From assembly GCA_030730545.1 (NCBI GenBank), contig JANQUX010000230.1, positions 1 to 6,011 of the forward strand: a stretch of DNA of 6,011 nucleotides, given 5' to 3'. Position 1 is the stretch's first letter. Each line of letters opens with the position of its first letter. The notes under the pieces are model-generated. The model did not search any database. It was given only the letters and a program-made list of their open reading frames with translations, and was not told the origin of the DNA. The translations under genes were made by a program, and so were the position numbers. Positions 1-5,595 of the stretch are shown here, one piece after another. The DNA is from Maribacter sp. Lineage in GTDB: Bacteria > Bacteroidota > Bacteroidia > Flavobacteriales > Flavobacteriaceae.

Positions 1-1316
1 ACTGTACATTTTTTTAGTGCTTCTTCGCCACTAAATAGCATTTTACCTAAGAAACCACGTATATATACTTCTTCGCGCTCTTCTTCTGTTTTTGCATATT
101 GACGCAGCCAGTCTACCAAATTAATATTATCGGTAAAGAAGCCTGAGTTATCTGCTGGCAAATAAGACTGGTTAGTTGTTACTCCCCATTGAAAAGTACC
201 TTTATCTGCTTTTTTATTTCCGTTTATAATCTCGTAAAAAGCTGATGTAGCTCTTGAATCTCTTGAAATAACAGCAATTTTATCTCCTTTAGCTAAGTTG
301 ATGTTTACATTATGGAATAACAGTTCTCCTTCATCGGTAGATGCAGAAAGTCCTTCTACTTGTAATATTTGATCACCAGCTTCGCGTTCCCTGTCAAAAA
401 TAATTGCAGGATACCTACGACTTGATGGCTTTATATCATCAATTTTTAATTTTGAAAGCATTTTTTTACGAGAAGTTGCTTGCTTACTTTTTGCAACGTT
501 TGCACTAAATCGAGCAATAAATTCTTGCAATTCTTTAGCTTTCTCTTCTGCCTTCTTATTTTGTTGTGCACGTTGACGGGCAGCTAATTGGCTACTCTCG
601 TACCAAAACGTATAGTTACCAGAATATAAATTCAATTTACCGAAATCAATATCACCTATGTCTGTACAAACAGTATCTAAGAAGTGACGGTCATGACTTA
701 CAACTATTACTGTATTTTCATAATCTGCCAAGAAATTCTCTAACCAACTAATTGTTTCATAATCCAAGTCGTTGGTAGGCTCATCCATAATCAAAACATC
801 AGGGTTACCGAATAAAGCCTGTGCCAATAACACACGTACTTTTAACTTAGAATCTAATACTGACATTAAGGTATAATGCATATCGGCATTAATACCAAGA
901 TTTGATAATAGTGCTGCTGCATTACTATCAGCGTTCCACCCATTCATTTCTTCGAATTTCACCTGCAACTCCCCTATTCTATCTGCATTTTTATCATCGT
1001 AATCAGCATACAGGGCGTCGATTTCTTTTTTGATTTCATAGAGCGGCTTGTTACCCATAACCACTGCCTCTAAAACTGTAAAATCATCGGCAGAGTTGTG
1101 GTTTTGCTCTAATATTGACATTCTTTTACCCGGCTCTAAATGAACATGACCAGAAGTTGGATCCATTTGCCCGGCTAGTATTTTTAAAAAAGTAGATTTA
1201 CCGGCACCGTTGGCACCAATAATACCATAACAATTACCTTGGGTAAAAGCAACGTTTACTTCATCAAACAAAATTCGTTTGCCAAATTGAACAGATAAAT
1301 TAGAAACAGATAACAT
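1..1316 (-). CDS. ABC-F family ATPase, YbiT-like (3' end outside window)
   Basis: A soluble tandem ABC ATPase without membrane segments. ABC-F proteins act on the ribosome as translation factors rather than as transporters. The start is the ATG at 1314-1316, and 438 codons are visible. The family usually has about 530-540 residues, so roughly 100 are missing, including the second signature and Walker B. NBD1 has an intact Walker A (GANGAGKS, residues 34-41), Walker B (VLIMDEPTNDLD, 174-185) and H-switch (SHDRH, 207-211). A basic, charged linker follows (about 240-300, with FSANVAKSKQATSR). NBD2 starts near 315. Oddities: NBD1 carries LMSVLDSKLKVRVLLAQALF (150-169) where LSGGQ is expected, a degeneration I recall also in E. 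coli YbiT. The NBD2 Walker A position reads SRDSRATSAF (351-360), lacking the GxxGxGKS lysine. The linker motif and this pattern favour the YbiT branch over Uup or EttA. It is transcribed divergently from the lipoprotein gene at 1496. Confidence 0.93.
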   Translation of the reverse strand, partial: MLSVSNLSVQFGKRILFDEVNVAFTQGNCYGIIGANGAGKSTFLKILAGQMDPTSGHVHLEPGKRMSILEQNHNSADDFTVLEAVVMGNKPLYEIKKEIDALYADYDDKNADRIGELQVKFEEMNGWNADSNAAALLSNLGINADMHYTLMSVLDSKLKVRVLLAQALFGNPDVLIMDEPTNDLDYETISWLENFLADYENTVIVVSHDRHFLDTVCTDIGDIDFGKLNLYSGNYTFWYESSQLAARQRAQQNKKAEEKAKELQEFIARFSANVAKSKQATSRKKMLSKLKIDDIKPSSRRYPAIIFDREREAGDQILQVEGLSASTDEGELLFHNVNINLAKGDKIAVISRDSRATSAFYEIINGNKKADKGTFQWGVTTNQSYLPADNSGFFTDNINLVDWLRQYAKTEEEREEVYIRGFLGKMLFSGEEALKKCT

Positions 1317-1341
1317 AGAAACAAAATTTTAAAAATCCGTG

Positions 1342-1349
1342 CAAAAATA
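1342..1349 (-). promoter_or_regulatory. Candidate -7 promoter box of the ABC-F gene
   Basis: Read on the minus strand this is TATTTTTG, an exact match to the Bacteroidota -7 consensus TAnnTTTG. It ends 25 bp before the ATG at 1316, leaving room for a short leader. No convincing TTG -33 element lies at the usual distance, so the assignment rests on the -7 box and its position. Confidence 0.5.
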
Positions 1350-1463
1350 CTGAATTTCTAGCCTTACACTACCTAGTTTATCATCAAATTCGACAAAAGA
1401 TTCTTAAGTTAGCGGCTGACAACATTTAACTAGCTATTAACAGCAACTGGTAATTAGGTTTGT

Positions 1464-1471
1464 TATTTTTG
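1464..1471 (+). promoter_or_regulatory. Candidate -7 promoter box of the thioredoxin-like lipoprotein gene
   Basis: The sequence TATTTTTG matches the Bacteroidota -7 consensus exactly and ends 24 bp before the ATG at 1496. The expected transcription start would fall around 1476-1480. A clear -33 TTG is missing. If the box is real, it rules out the TTG codon at 1460 as translation start, because that codon would lie upstream of the transcript. Confidence 0.45.
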
Positions 1472-1495
1472 GCTAATACCAGATTCATATACTAT

Positions 1496-2878
1496 ATGAT
1501 AAGAATTTTACTCTCTACATGCGTAGCTTTATTAATGGGATGTTCATCCACCAATAAAGATTCAGAAACGGTACTATTCGCTGGTGAAATAGTGAATCCG
1601 ACAAGTAATCAAGTTATTTTAATGAAAGGCGGACTCAAAATTGATTCTGCTAAGCTTGATGATAAAAATCGGTTTAAATTTAAACTTCCATCCCTTGAAA
1701 ACGGACTCTATCATTTTAATCTAGCCCCTGAATTTCAATATGTATACCTTGAAAAAGGCGATAGTTTAATGGTAAGACTAAATACTATTTACTTTGATGA
1801 ATCGCTGGTTTTTTCTGGAAGCAATGAAGAAACAAATAATTTTCTTTTAGATCTTTTTCTTACCGCTGAAGATGAAGATTCTGCCATGTATACTGACTAT
1901 TACGAATTAGAACCAGCAGATTTTTTAGAAAAAATAGAATCATTAAAAAAAGAAAAAGTTTCTAATCTTAATGAAATTAATTCAGAAAATCTTCTTTCTG
2001 AAGAGGCTGTAAAATTATTGACAGGTAGTATCGACTATACTTACAACAGATACAAAGAGATTTACCCCTTTCAGCATAAACGCAAAACAGCCGAACAAAA
2101 TTTTCACGATTTACCAAAAGATTATTTTAGTTATCGAACTCAAATCAACTACGGCGACAATACACTTACTTATCTAAGACCTTATTATGATTTCATGAAA
2201 GCACATTTCGGAAATTTAGCGTACATGAGCTGTGTAAAAAATTGTAAAGATTCTGACAATGATGATAGTAAGCAGTTACATTACAAAAAGCACAAACTAC
2301 ATTTAATCGATAGTCTTGTTGTCGAAAAAGAGTTAAGAGATAATCTGTTCAGAAATGTTGCATTAGATTATTTGCTCAAGAAGAAAGATGCTCCTGAAAA
2401 CACTGAAATATTTTTGAATGAATTTAAGAATGTTTCTAAGAACAACATGCATATCGAAGAAATTGAAAACCTATATCAAGGTATTACAAATCTTCAACCG
2501 TCTAAGATAATTCCGAATTTAGAGGTTTTAAATTTTGAAAACCAAAGCAAAACTTTAACTGAAATATCAGCTAATAGAAAAGTCTTATTTTACTTCTGGT
2601 CTGGCACCAATAAAAAACAATATCTAGATATTTTTAATAGGATAGCAATACTTAAAGAGAAAAAACCTGAATACGAATTAATTGGCATTAACATTAAAAC
2701 GGACTTTGATCAGTGGAAATCTATCATTGCAACACTTGGCGTAGATTCTACTCTACAATACCATAGTACCGATTTTAAAGAGTTAACAGAGAAATTGGTT
2801 CTATACCCTATGAACAAGGCTATTCTTACAGACAATACGGTAATTGTAGATGGTTTTTCAAACATCTACAAGAATTAA
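1496..2878 (+). CDS. Lipoprotein with degenerate thioredoxin-like (TlpA-type) C-terminal domain
   Basis: A 460-residue protein, counted from the ATG at 1496. That start gives a compact lipoprotein signal peptide with lipobox LLMGC (Cys16). An open TTG start at 1460 would add 12 residues before it and is disfavoured. After the anchor, about residues 25-120 look like the small beta-rich N-terminal domain (DUF4369-like) that often precedes thioredoxin domains in Bacteroidota lipoproteins. A charged, mostly helical middle follows. The C-terminal part, from about 345, resembles a TlpA/AhpC-type thioredoxin fold: a beta strand ending in FYFWSGTNKKQ (365-375) and a YPMNKAIL segment with the likely cis-proline P438. 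The CxxC cysteines expected after the FW motif are absent (N372 and Q375 by alignment), so disulfide oxidoreductase activity is unlikely. It may be a structural or binding protein. The substrate is unknown, and domain names are from pattern recognition only. Confidence 0.85.
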   Translation: MIRILLSTCVALLMGCSSTNKDSETVLFAGEIVNPTSNQVILMKGGLKIDSAKLDDKNRFKFKLPSLENGLYHFNLAPEFQYVYLEKGDSLMVRLNTIYFDESLVFSGSNEETNNFLLDLFLTAEDEDSAMYTDYYELEPADFLEKIESLKKEKVSNLNEINSENLLSEEAVKLLTGSIDYTYNRYKEIYPFQHKRKTAEQNFHDLPKDYFSYRTQINYGDNTLTYLRPYYDFMKAHFGNLAYMSCVKNCKDSDNDDSKQLHYKKHKLHLIDSLVVEKELRDNLFRNVALDYLLKKKDAPENTEIFLNEFKNVSKNNMHIEEIENLYQGITNLQPSKIIPNLEVLNFENQSKTLTEISANRKVLFYFWSGTNKKQYLDIFNRIAILKEKKPEYELIGINIKTDFDQWKSIIATLGVDSTLQYHSTDFKELTEKLVLYPMNKAILTDNTVIVDGFSNIYKN

Positions 2879-2901
2879 AACATACTTTTAACTTTATATT
2901 T

Positions 2902-3711
2902 TTAATGAGAGCTATGACCTTCTAATAGTTTCTCGAACCATCGGCTTGGTAGAATACCTTTAAGCGTTAATGAGAATTTTTGAATAAAAGAACCTACCCT
3001 ATAATGTGGCTTAGGATTTTTAGTTTCAATAATTTGAGCAATTTTTTTACCTACTTCTGCCGGATCACCACCGCTGTCAACATCTGCGTCTATAGCTTCT
3101 AACGTGCTCTTATAAGCTTGTTTATAGGGCGAATCGTCATAAACGGGGGTATGATATCTACCGGAAGCAATATTGGTAGCAAAATCTCCTGGTGCGACAG
3201 TGGTTAACTTGACACCAAAGACTTTGGTTTCCATTCTATAACTTTCGGTAACAATCTCTAAAGCACCCTTTGATGCTGAATATATTCCTCTGTAGGGCAA
3301 ACCCATATAACCTGCTATAGAAGTAATATTTATAATAAGCCCTTCTTTTTGATTACGCATTACAGGTAATACCTGATTCATAACATTTAAAGGTCCGTTG
3401 AAATTAGTTGCAAATGCTTTTAAAACTTCTTCATGAGGGGTTTCTTCCATAGGACCTGTTATGCCCACACCTGCATTATTCACCAATACATCAATTCTAC
3501 TTTCAAGAGCTAATAATGATGCAATACAACTTTTAATGGTCTCTACATTTCTAACATCCATCTCTAAAAGGGGGAAATCAGAAAATGACGGATATCTACT
3601 TTTATTACGTGTTGTACCGTACACTTTATATCCTTTTTCCTTTAAATATATACCTATTGCTTTGCCAATACCTGAAGATCCACCTGTAATTAGTACTACT
3701 TTTGTTTTCAT
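2902..3711 (-). CDS. Classical short-chain dehydrogenase/reductase (SDR)
   Basis: A 269-residue cytosolic NAD(P)-dependent oxidoreductase of Rossmann fold. The cofactor loop TGGSSGIG is at residues 9-16. MDV (51-53) follows beta-3 and NNAG is at 78-81. The catalytic set is an Asn in NFNG (about 103), Ser131 in NITS, Tyr144 and Lys148 in the YSASK motif, then APGDFAT (173-179). Arg35 just after beta-2 (TTRN) suggests NADP(H) over NAD(H). The length is a little above the 250 typical of classical SDRs because of a C-terminal tail. That tail (RWFEKLL) may pack on the surface or a membrane, as in 17-beta-HSD-like members. The substrate cannot be read from sequence. The gene converges with the lipoprotein gene, 23 bp away, and lies downstream of the SRP RNA terminator, so it probably has its own promoter. 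I found no clear -7 box for it. Confidence 0.93.
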   Translation of the reverse strand: MKTKVVLITGGSSGIGKAIGIYLKEKGYKVYGTTRNKSRYPSFSDFPLLEMDVRNVETIKSCIASLLALESRIDVLVNNAGVGITGPMEETPHEEVLKAFATNFNGPLNVMNQVLPVMRNQKEGLIINITSIAGYMGLPYRGIYSASKGALEIVTESYRMETKVFGVKLTTVAPGDFATNIASGRYHTPVYDDSPYKQAYKSTLEAIDADVDSGGDPAEVGKKIAQIIETKNPKPHYRVGSFIQKFSLTLKGILPSRWFEKLLEGHSSH

Positions 3712-3797
3712 TTTATAGAAAATAAGCGATGCTAAACGTTATATCGAATTGGTTTTGAATATGTTACCTTAAATTTAAACATTTCACTTTAAGGCAC

Positions 3798-3810
3798 AAA
3801 AAAAGGCAAG
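3798..3810 (-). terminator. Intrinsic terminator of the SRP RNA gene
   Basis: On the minus strand the 3' arm CTTGCC of the SRP RNA terminal stem (3805-3810) is followed directly by seven T residues (3804-3798). The closing stem of the RNA, GGCAAG pairing with CTTGCC, can therefore serve as the terminator hairpin, ending transcription before the SDR gene. Confidence 0.65.
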
Positions 3811-3898
3811 CTACCTACATCGCACCGCTACGACCATATACCCTTGCTGTGTTCCCACCCTGGGGGATTCTACAGGAGCTGGTCGTGTAGGACTTGCC
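3805..3898 (-). ncRNA. ffs: Signal recognition particle RNA, small bacterial (4.5S-like) type
   Basis: The RNA scaffold of the signal recognition particle binds Ffh and directs nascent membrane and secreted proteins to FtsY and the translocon. About 94 nt on the minus strand fold into one long rod. GGCAAG (3898-3893) pairs with CTTGCC (3810-3805), CCTACA (3891-3886) with TGTAGG (3819-3814), and CGACCA (3885-3880) with TGGTCG (3836-3831). The apex is GTG-GGAA-CAC (3858-3849), a GNAR-type tetraloop. It is flanked by CAGG on the 5' side and AGCAAGG on the 3' side, the conserved internal loop that binds the Ffh M domain. There is no Alu-domain extension, so it is the small type. A strong promoter lies immediately upstream and a U-run immediately downstream. 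The exact ends are inferred to within a few bases. Confidence 0.93.
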
Positions 3899-3903
3899 AG
3901 GTG

Positions 3904-3933
3904 CAAATATACAATCTTTTAAAACTTTGACAA
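3904..3933 (-). promoter_or_regulatory. Promoter of the SRP RNA gene
   Basis: On the minus strand TTG (3933-3931) and TATATTTG (3911-3904) are separated by 19 nt. They match the Bacteroidota -33 and -7 elements (TTG, TAnnTTTG) in sequence and in spacing. The -7 box ends 5 nt before the first base of the RNA stem, which fits a start at or just before GGCAAG. It is the best promoter in the window, as expected for an abundant stable RNA. Confidence 0.8.
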
Positions 3934-3976
3934 TCCTTTAGTTTCTAATTTTTATGAATTAAATTGCCAATAAATA

Positions 3977-3994
3977 ACAAGAAACCCTTCTTGT
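3977..3994. repeat. Perfect 7-bp inverted repeat upstream of the glutaminyl cyclotransferase gene
   Basis: ACAAGAA and TTCTTGT are exact inverted copies separated by ACCC. The repeat sits about 40 bp before the ATG at 4033 and about 45 bp upstream of the SRP RNA -33 element on the other strand. No T-run follows on the plus strand, so it is not a plus-strand terminator. Its right arm contains a TTG lying 15 nt before TAAATTTA (4009-4016), a near match to the -7 consensus. It could be an operator over a weak promoter or a chance hairpin. Confidence 0.4.
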
Positions 3995-4008
3995 AAACAC
4001 TTACTACG

Positions 4009-4016
4009 TAAATTTA
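4009..4016 (+). promoter_or_regulatory. Weak candidate -7 box of the cyclotransferase-thioesterase operon
   Basis: TAAATTTA differs from TAnnTTTG at the last base only and ends 16 bp before the ATG at 4033. The nearest TTG (3991-3993) is 15 nt upstream, shorter than the roughly 19 seen at the SRP RNA promoter. Position makes it plausible, but the match is imperfect. Confidence 0.3.
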
Positions 4017-4032
4017 AATACCCGATTTCTAA

Positions 4033-5088
4033 ATGAAAATTATAAATTTTTTCTGTATCATTCTTATTACCAGCTTATTCACATCTTGTGGTAGTGGCAA
4101 TCAAAAACCGTCTGCCCTATTTGAAATTAGTCTAGAAAAAAATGTAAATCAAGTGAATCAAAACCAAGAAATTGGTGTTAGCATTAAAAATAAGAAGGAA
4201 AAACAAATAGAAAGCATTCAATATAGCATTGACGGCACCATAATTCCGATTAAAAACGATAAAATTATTATTAATGTCCCCACTCTTGGTAACAAGATTT
4301 TGAGCGCCAAAATCACTTTTGATGGCGAAACGGTAGATATCAATAAAAATTTAAAAGTGCTTGGTGAAAATGCGCCTGAAATTTATACATATACTATTAT
4401 TAACGAATACCCACACGATACTAAGGCTTATACTCAAGGCTTAGAATTTCATAATGATACCTTATATGAGTCTACAGGTAAAAAGGGACAGTCTTTTATG
4501 CGAAAATTAGATTTCAAGACCGGCAAGGTATTCGAGCAAATAGATTTAGATGAAACATATTTCGGCGAAGGTATTACCATACTTAATAACAAAATCTATC
4601 ACCTTACTTGGCAAAGCGGAATAGGATTTATTTATGATTTAAAAACGTTCAAAAAATTAGATAACTTTCAGTACGGTAAAAGTCGTGAAGGCTGGGGTTT
4701 AACGAACGACGGTACCAAGATTTTTAAAAGTGATGGAACAGAAAAAATATGGTTTTTGAATCCGGATACGATGACGGAGGAAGGTTACATAGAAACGGTA
4801 ACTAACTCATCAATATTTAATTCCGCCAACGAATTAGAATATGTGGATGGAAAAATCTATGCCAACGTTTATCAAAAACCAAGTGTTATGATTATTGACA
4901 GTAATACAGGCGCTATAGAAGGTGTTATCAATTTTAGCGGATTGAGTGATATCATTACTAAAACTGAAAATTGGGATAAAACAAATTACGTGCTTAACGG
5001 TATTGCGTATCACCCTGAACGAAAGACATTTTTTGTTACCGGTAAGTTCTGGGACAAAATGTTTGAAGTGCAAATAGAGAAAAAATAG
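4033..5088 (+). CDS. Glutaminyl-peptide cyclotransferase (glutamine cyclotransferase family), lipoprotein
   Basis: This enzyme converts N-terminal glutamine of peptides to pyroglutamate, releasing ammonia. The fold is the five-bladed beta-propeller of plant and bacterial (papaya-type) glutaminyl cyclases, unrelated to the zinc-dependent animal enzyme. The protein has 351 residues with a lipoprotein signal peptide and lipobox LFTSC (Cys19), so it is probably anchored in the envelope facing the periplasm or cell surface. Residues about 25-112 form an extra beta-rich, Ig-like N-terminal region absent from the minimal enzyme. The propeller runs from about 118 to the end and shows the family motifs in order: YTQGLE (133-138), GEG (178-180), LTWQ (191-194), EGWGL (219-223), SDGT (233-236), NELE (266-269), NVYQKP (278-283), LNGIAY (321-326) and TGKFWDKMFEV (336-346). 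No key motif seems lost. The thioesterase gene begins 4 bp after its stop, indicating co-transcription. Confidence 0.93.
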   Translation: MKIINFFCIILITSLFTSCGSGNQKPSALFEISLEKNVNQVNQNQEIGVSIKNKKEKQIESIQYSIDGTIIPIKNDKIIINVPTLGNKILSAKITFDGETVDINKNLKVLGENAPEIYTYTIINEYPHDTKAYTQGLEFHNDTLYESTGKKGQSFMRKLDFKTGKVFEQIDLDETYFGEGITILNNKIYHLTWQSGIGFIYDLKTFKKLDNFQYGKSREGWGLTNDGTKIFKSDGTEKIWFLNPDTMTEEGYIETVTNSSIFNSANELEYVDGKIYANVYQKPSVMIIDSNTGAIEGVINFSGLSDIITKTENWDKTNYVLNGIAYHPERKTFFVTGKFWDKMFEVQIEKK

Positions 5089-5092
5089 AAAT

Positions 5093-5479
5093 ATGGCATT
5101 TCAAAAAGAGATTGTTGTTTCGCATGACGATTTAGACGATTTAAACCATGTTAACAATGTACGTTATGTACAGTGGATACAAGATATTTCTAAAGAACAC
5201 TGGCAAACCGTAGCAACTGCGAAAATGCAGCAAGATGTCATTTGGGTCGTACTAACCCATCACATAGCATATAAGCGGGCAGCAGTATTAGATGACCCAA
5301 TTATCATATCAACACATATAGAATCTAGTTCTGGTGCTAAATGTGTTAGAATTGTAGAGATGAAACACGGCACGACCAAAAAATTACTGGTTAGATCAAG
5401 CACAGAATGGTGTCTTCTTGATAGTATATCTTACAGACCTACACGTATACCTGAGGAGATTAAAGAAATATTCCTTTAA
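5093..5479 (+). CDS. Acyl-CoA thioesterase, 4HBT hotdog-fold
   Basis: A 128-residue cytosolic protein of normal length for a single hotdog domain, predicted to hydrolyse acyl thioesters (CoA or ACP). Family members act as dimers or tetramers. The N-terminal motif DLDDLNHVNNVRYVQW (residues 13-28) matches the D-x-[N/G]-H-V-N-N signature: Asp16 is the likely catalytic acid, and His19, Asn21 and Asn22 lead into the central hot-dog helix. It is close to the motif in YbgC/FatA-like thioesterases. Beta strands follow: VIWVVLTHHIAYKRAA (49-64), PIIISTHIES (69-78), KCVRIVEMKH (83-92) and the final strand around TEWCLLD (104-110). There is no signal peptide. The ATG lies 4 bp after the stop of the cyclotransferase gene, so the two are probably one transcript. 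There is no obvious metabolic link between them, and the acyl substrate cannot be deduced. Confidence 0.9.
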   Translation: MAFQKEIVVSHDDLDDLNHVNNVRYVQWIQDISKEHWQTVATAKMQQDVIWVVLTHHIAYKRAAVLDDPIIISTHIESSSGAKCVRIVEMKHGTTKKLLVRSSTEWCLLDSISYRPTRIPEEIKEIFL

Positions 5480-5491
5480 CTTAGTAAATAA

Positions 5492-5580
5492 CCTCGGGGC
5501 AAGCCCACGAGAAATTCGTAAGAAAACAAACTTTAAATTTTGAGACCAGCCTCGGAGTATTTAAATCTCGATAATCGAGT
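5492..5580. repeat. REP/MITE-like intergenic element with two CTCG/CGAG hairpins
   Basis: In the gap between the thioesterase and the next lipoprotein, CTCGGGG (5493-5499) pairs with CCC-A-CGAG (5504-5511) around a CAAG loop. This makes a GC-rich 7-bp stem with one bulged A (5507). About 55 bp on, CTCGA (5567-5571) pairs with TCGAG (5575-5579) across TAA, and a further CCTCGGAG lies at 5550-5557. This cluster is GC-rich in otherwise AT-rich DNA, resembling short repeats that recur in flavobacterial genomes. No T-run follows the first stem, so it is a poor intrinsic terminator. Repetitive nature is inferred; copy number cannot be seen in one window. Confidence 0.4.
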
Positions 5581-5595
5581 AAAACCCTTATTAAC

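Noticed and set aside
566..751. Plus-strand open frame of 61 codons
   Set aside because: It lies wholly inside the ABC-F gene on the opposite strand, has no promoter or recognisable protein features, and the ABC-F motifs fix the real frame.
1460..1495. TTG start adding 12 residues to the thioredoxin-like lipoprotein
   Set aside because: It would put non-signal residues before a normal lipoprotein signal peptide and overlaps the likely -7 box at 1464-1471.
2879..2901. Bidirectional terminator between the converging genes
   Set aside because: The 23-bp gap is AT-rich but I see no stem-loop in it.
3461..3718. Plus-strand open frame of 85 codons
   Set aside because: Antisense to the start of the SDR gene, whose cofactor and active-site motifs are in the minus-strand frame.
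4834..5073. Minus-strand open frame of 79 codons
   Set aside because: Antisense to the conserved C-terminal propeller motifs of the glutaminyl cyclotransferase; no independent evidence.
5493..5511. Intrinsic terminator after the thioesterase gene
   Set aside because: The stem is strong, but neither side has a proper T-run, so I list it only as a repeat-like hairpin.
5531..5542. Promoter box TAAATTTTG before the GTG-started lipoprotein
   Set aside because: The spacing inside the box is one base too long for TAnnTTTG and no -33 TTG is in place.
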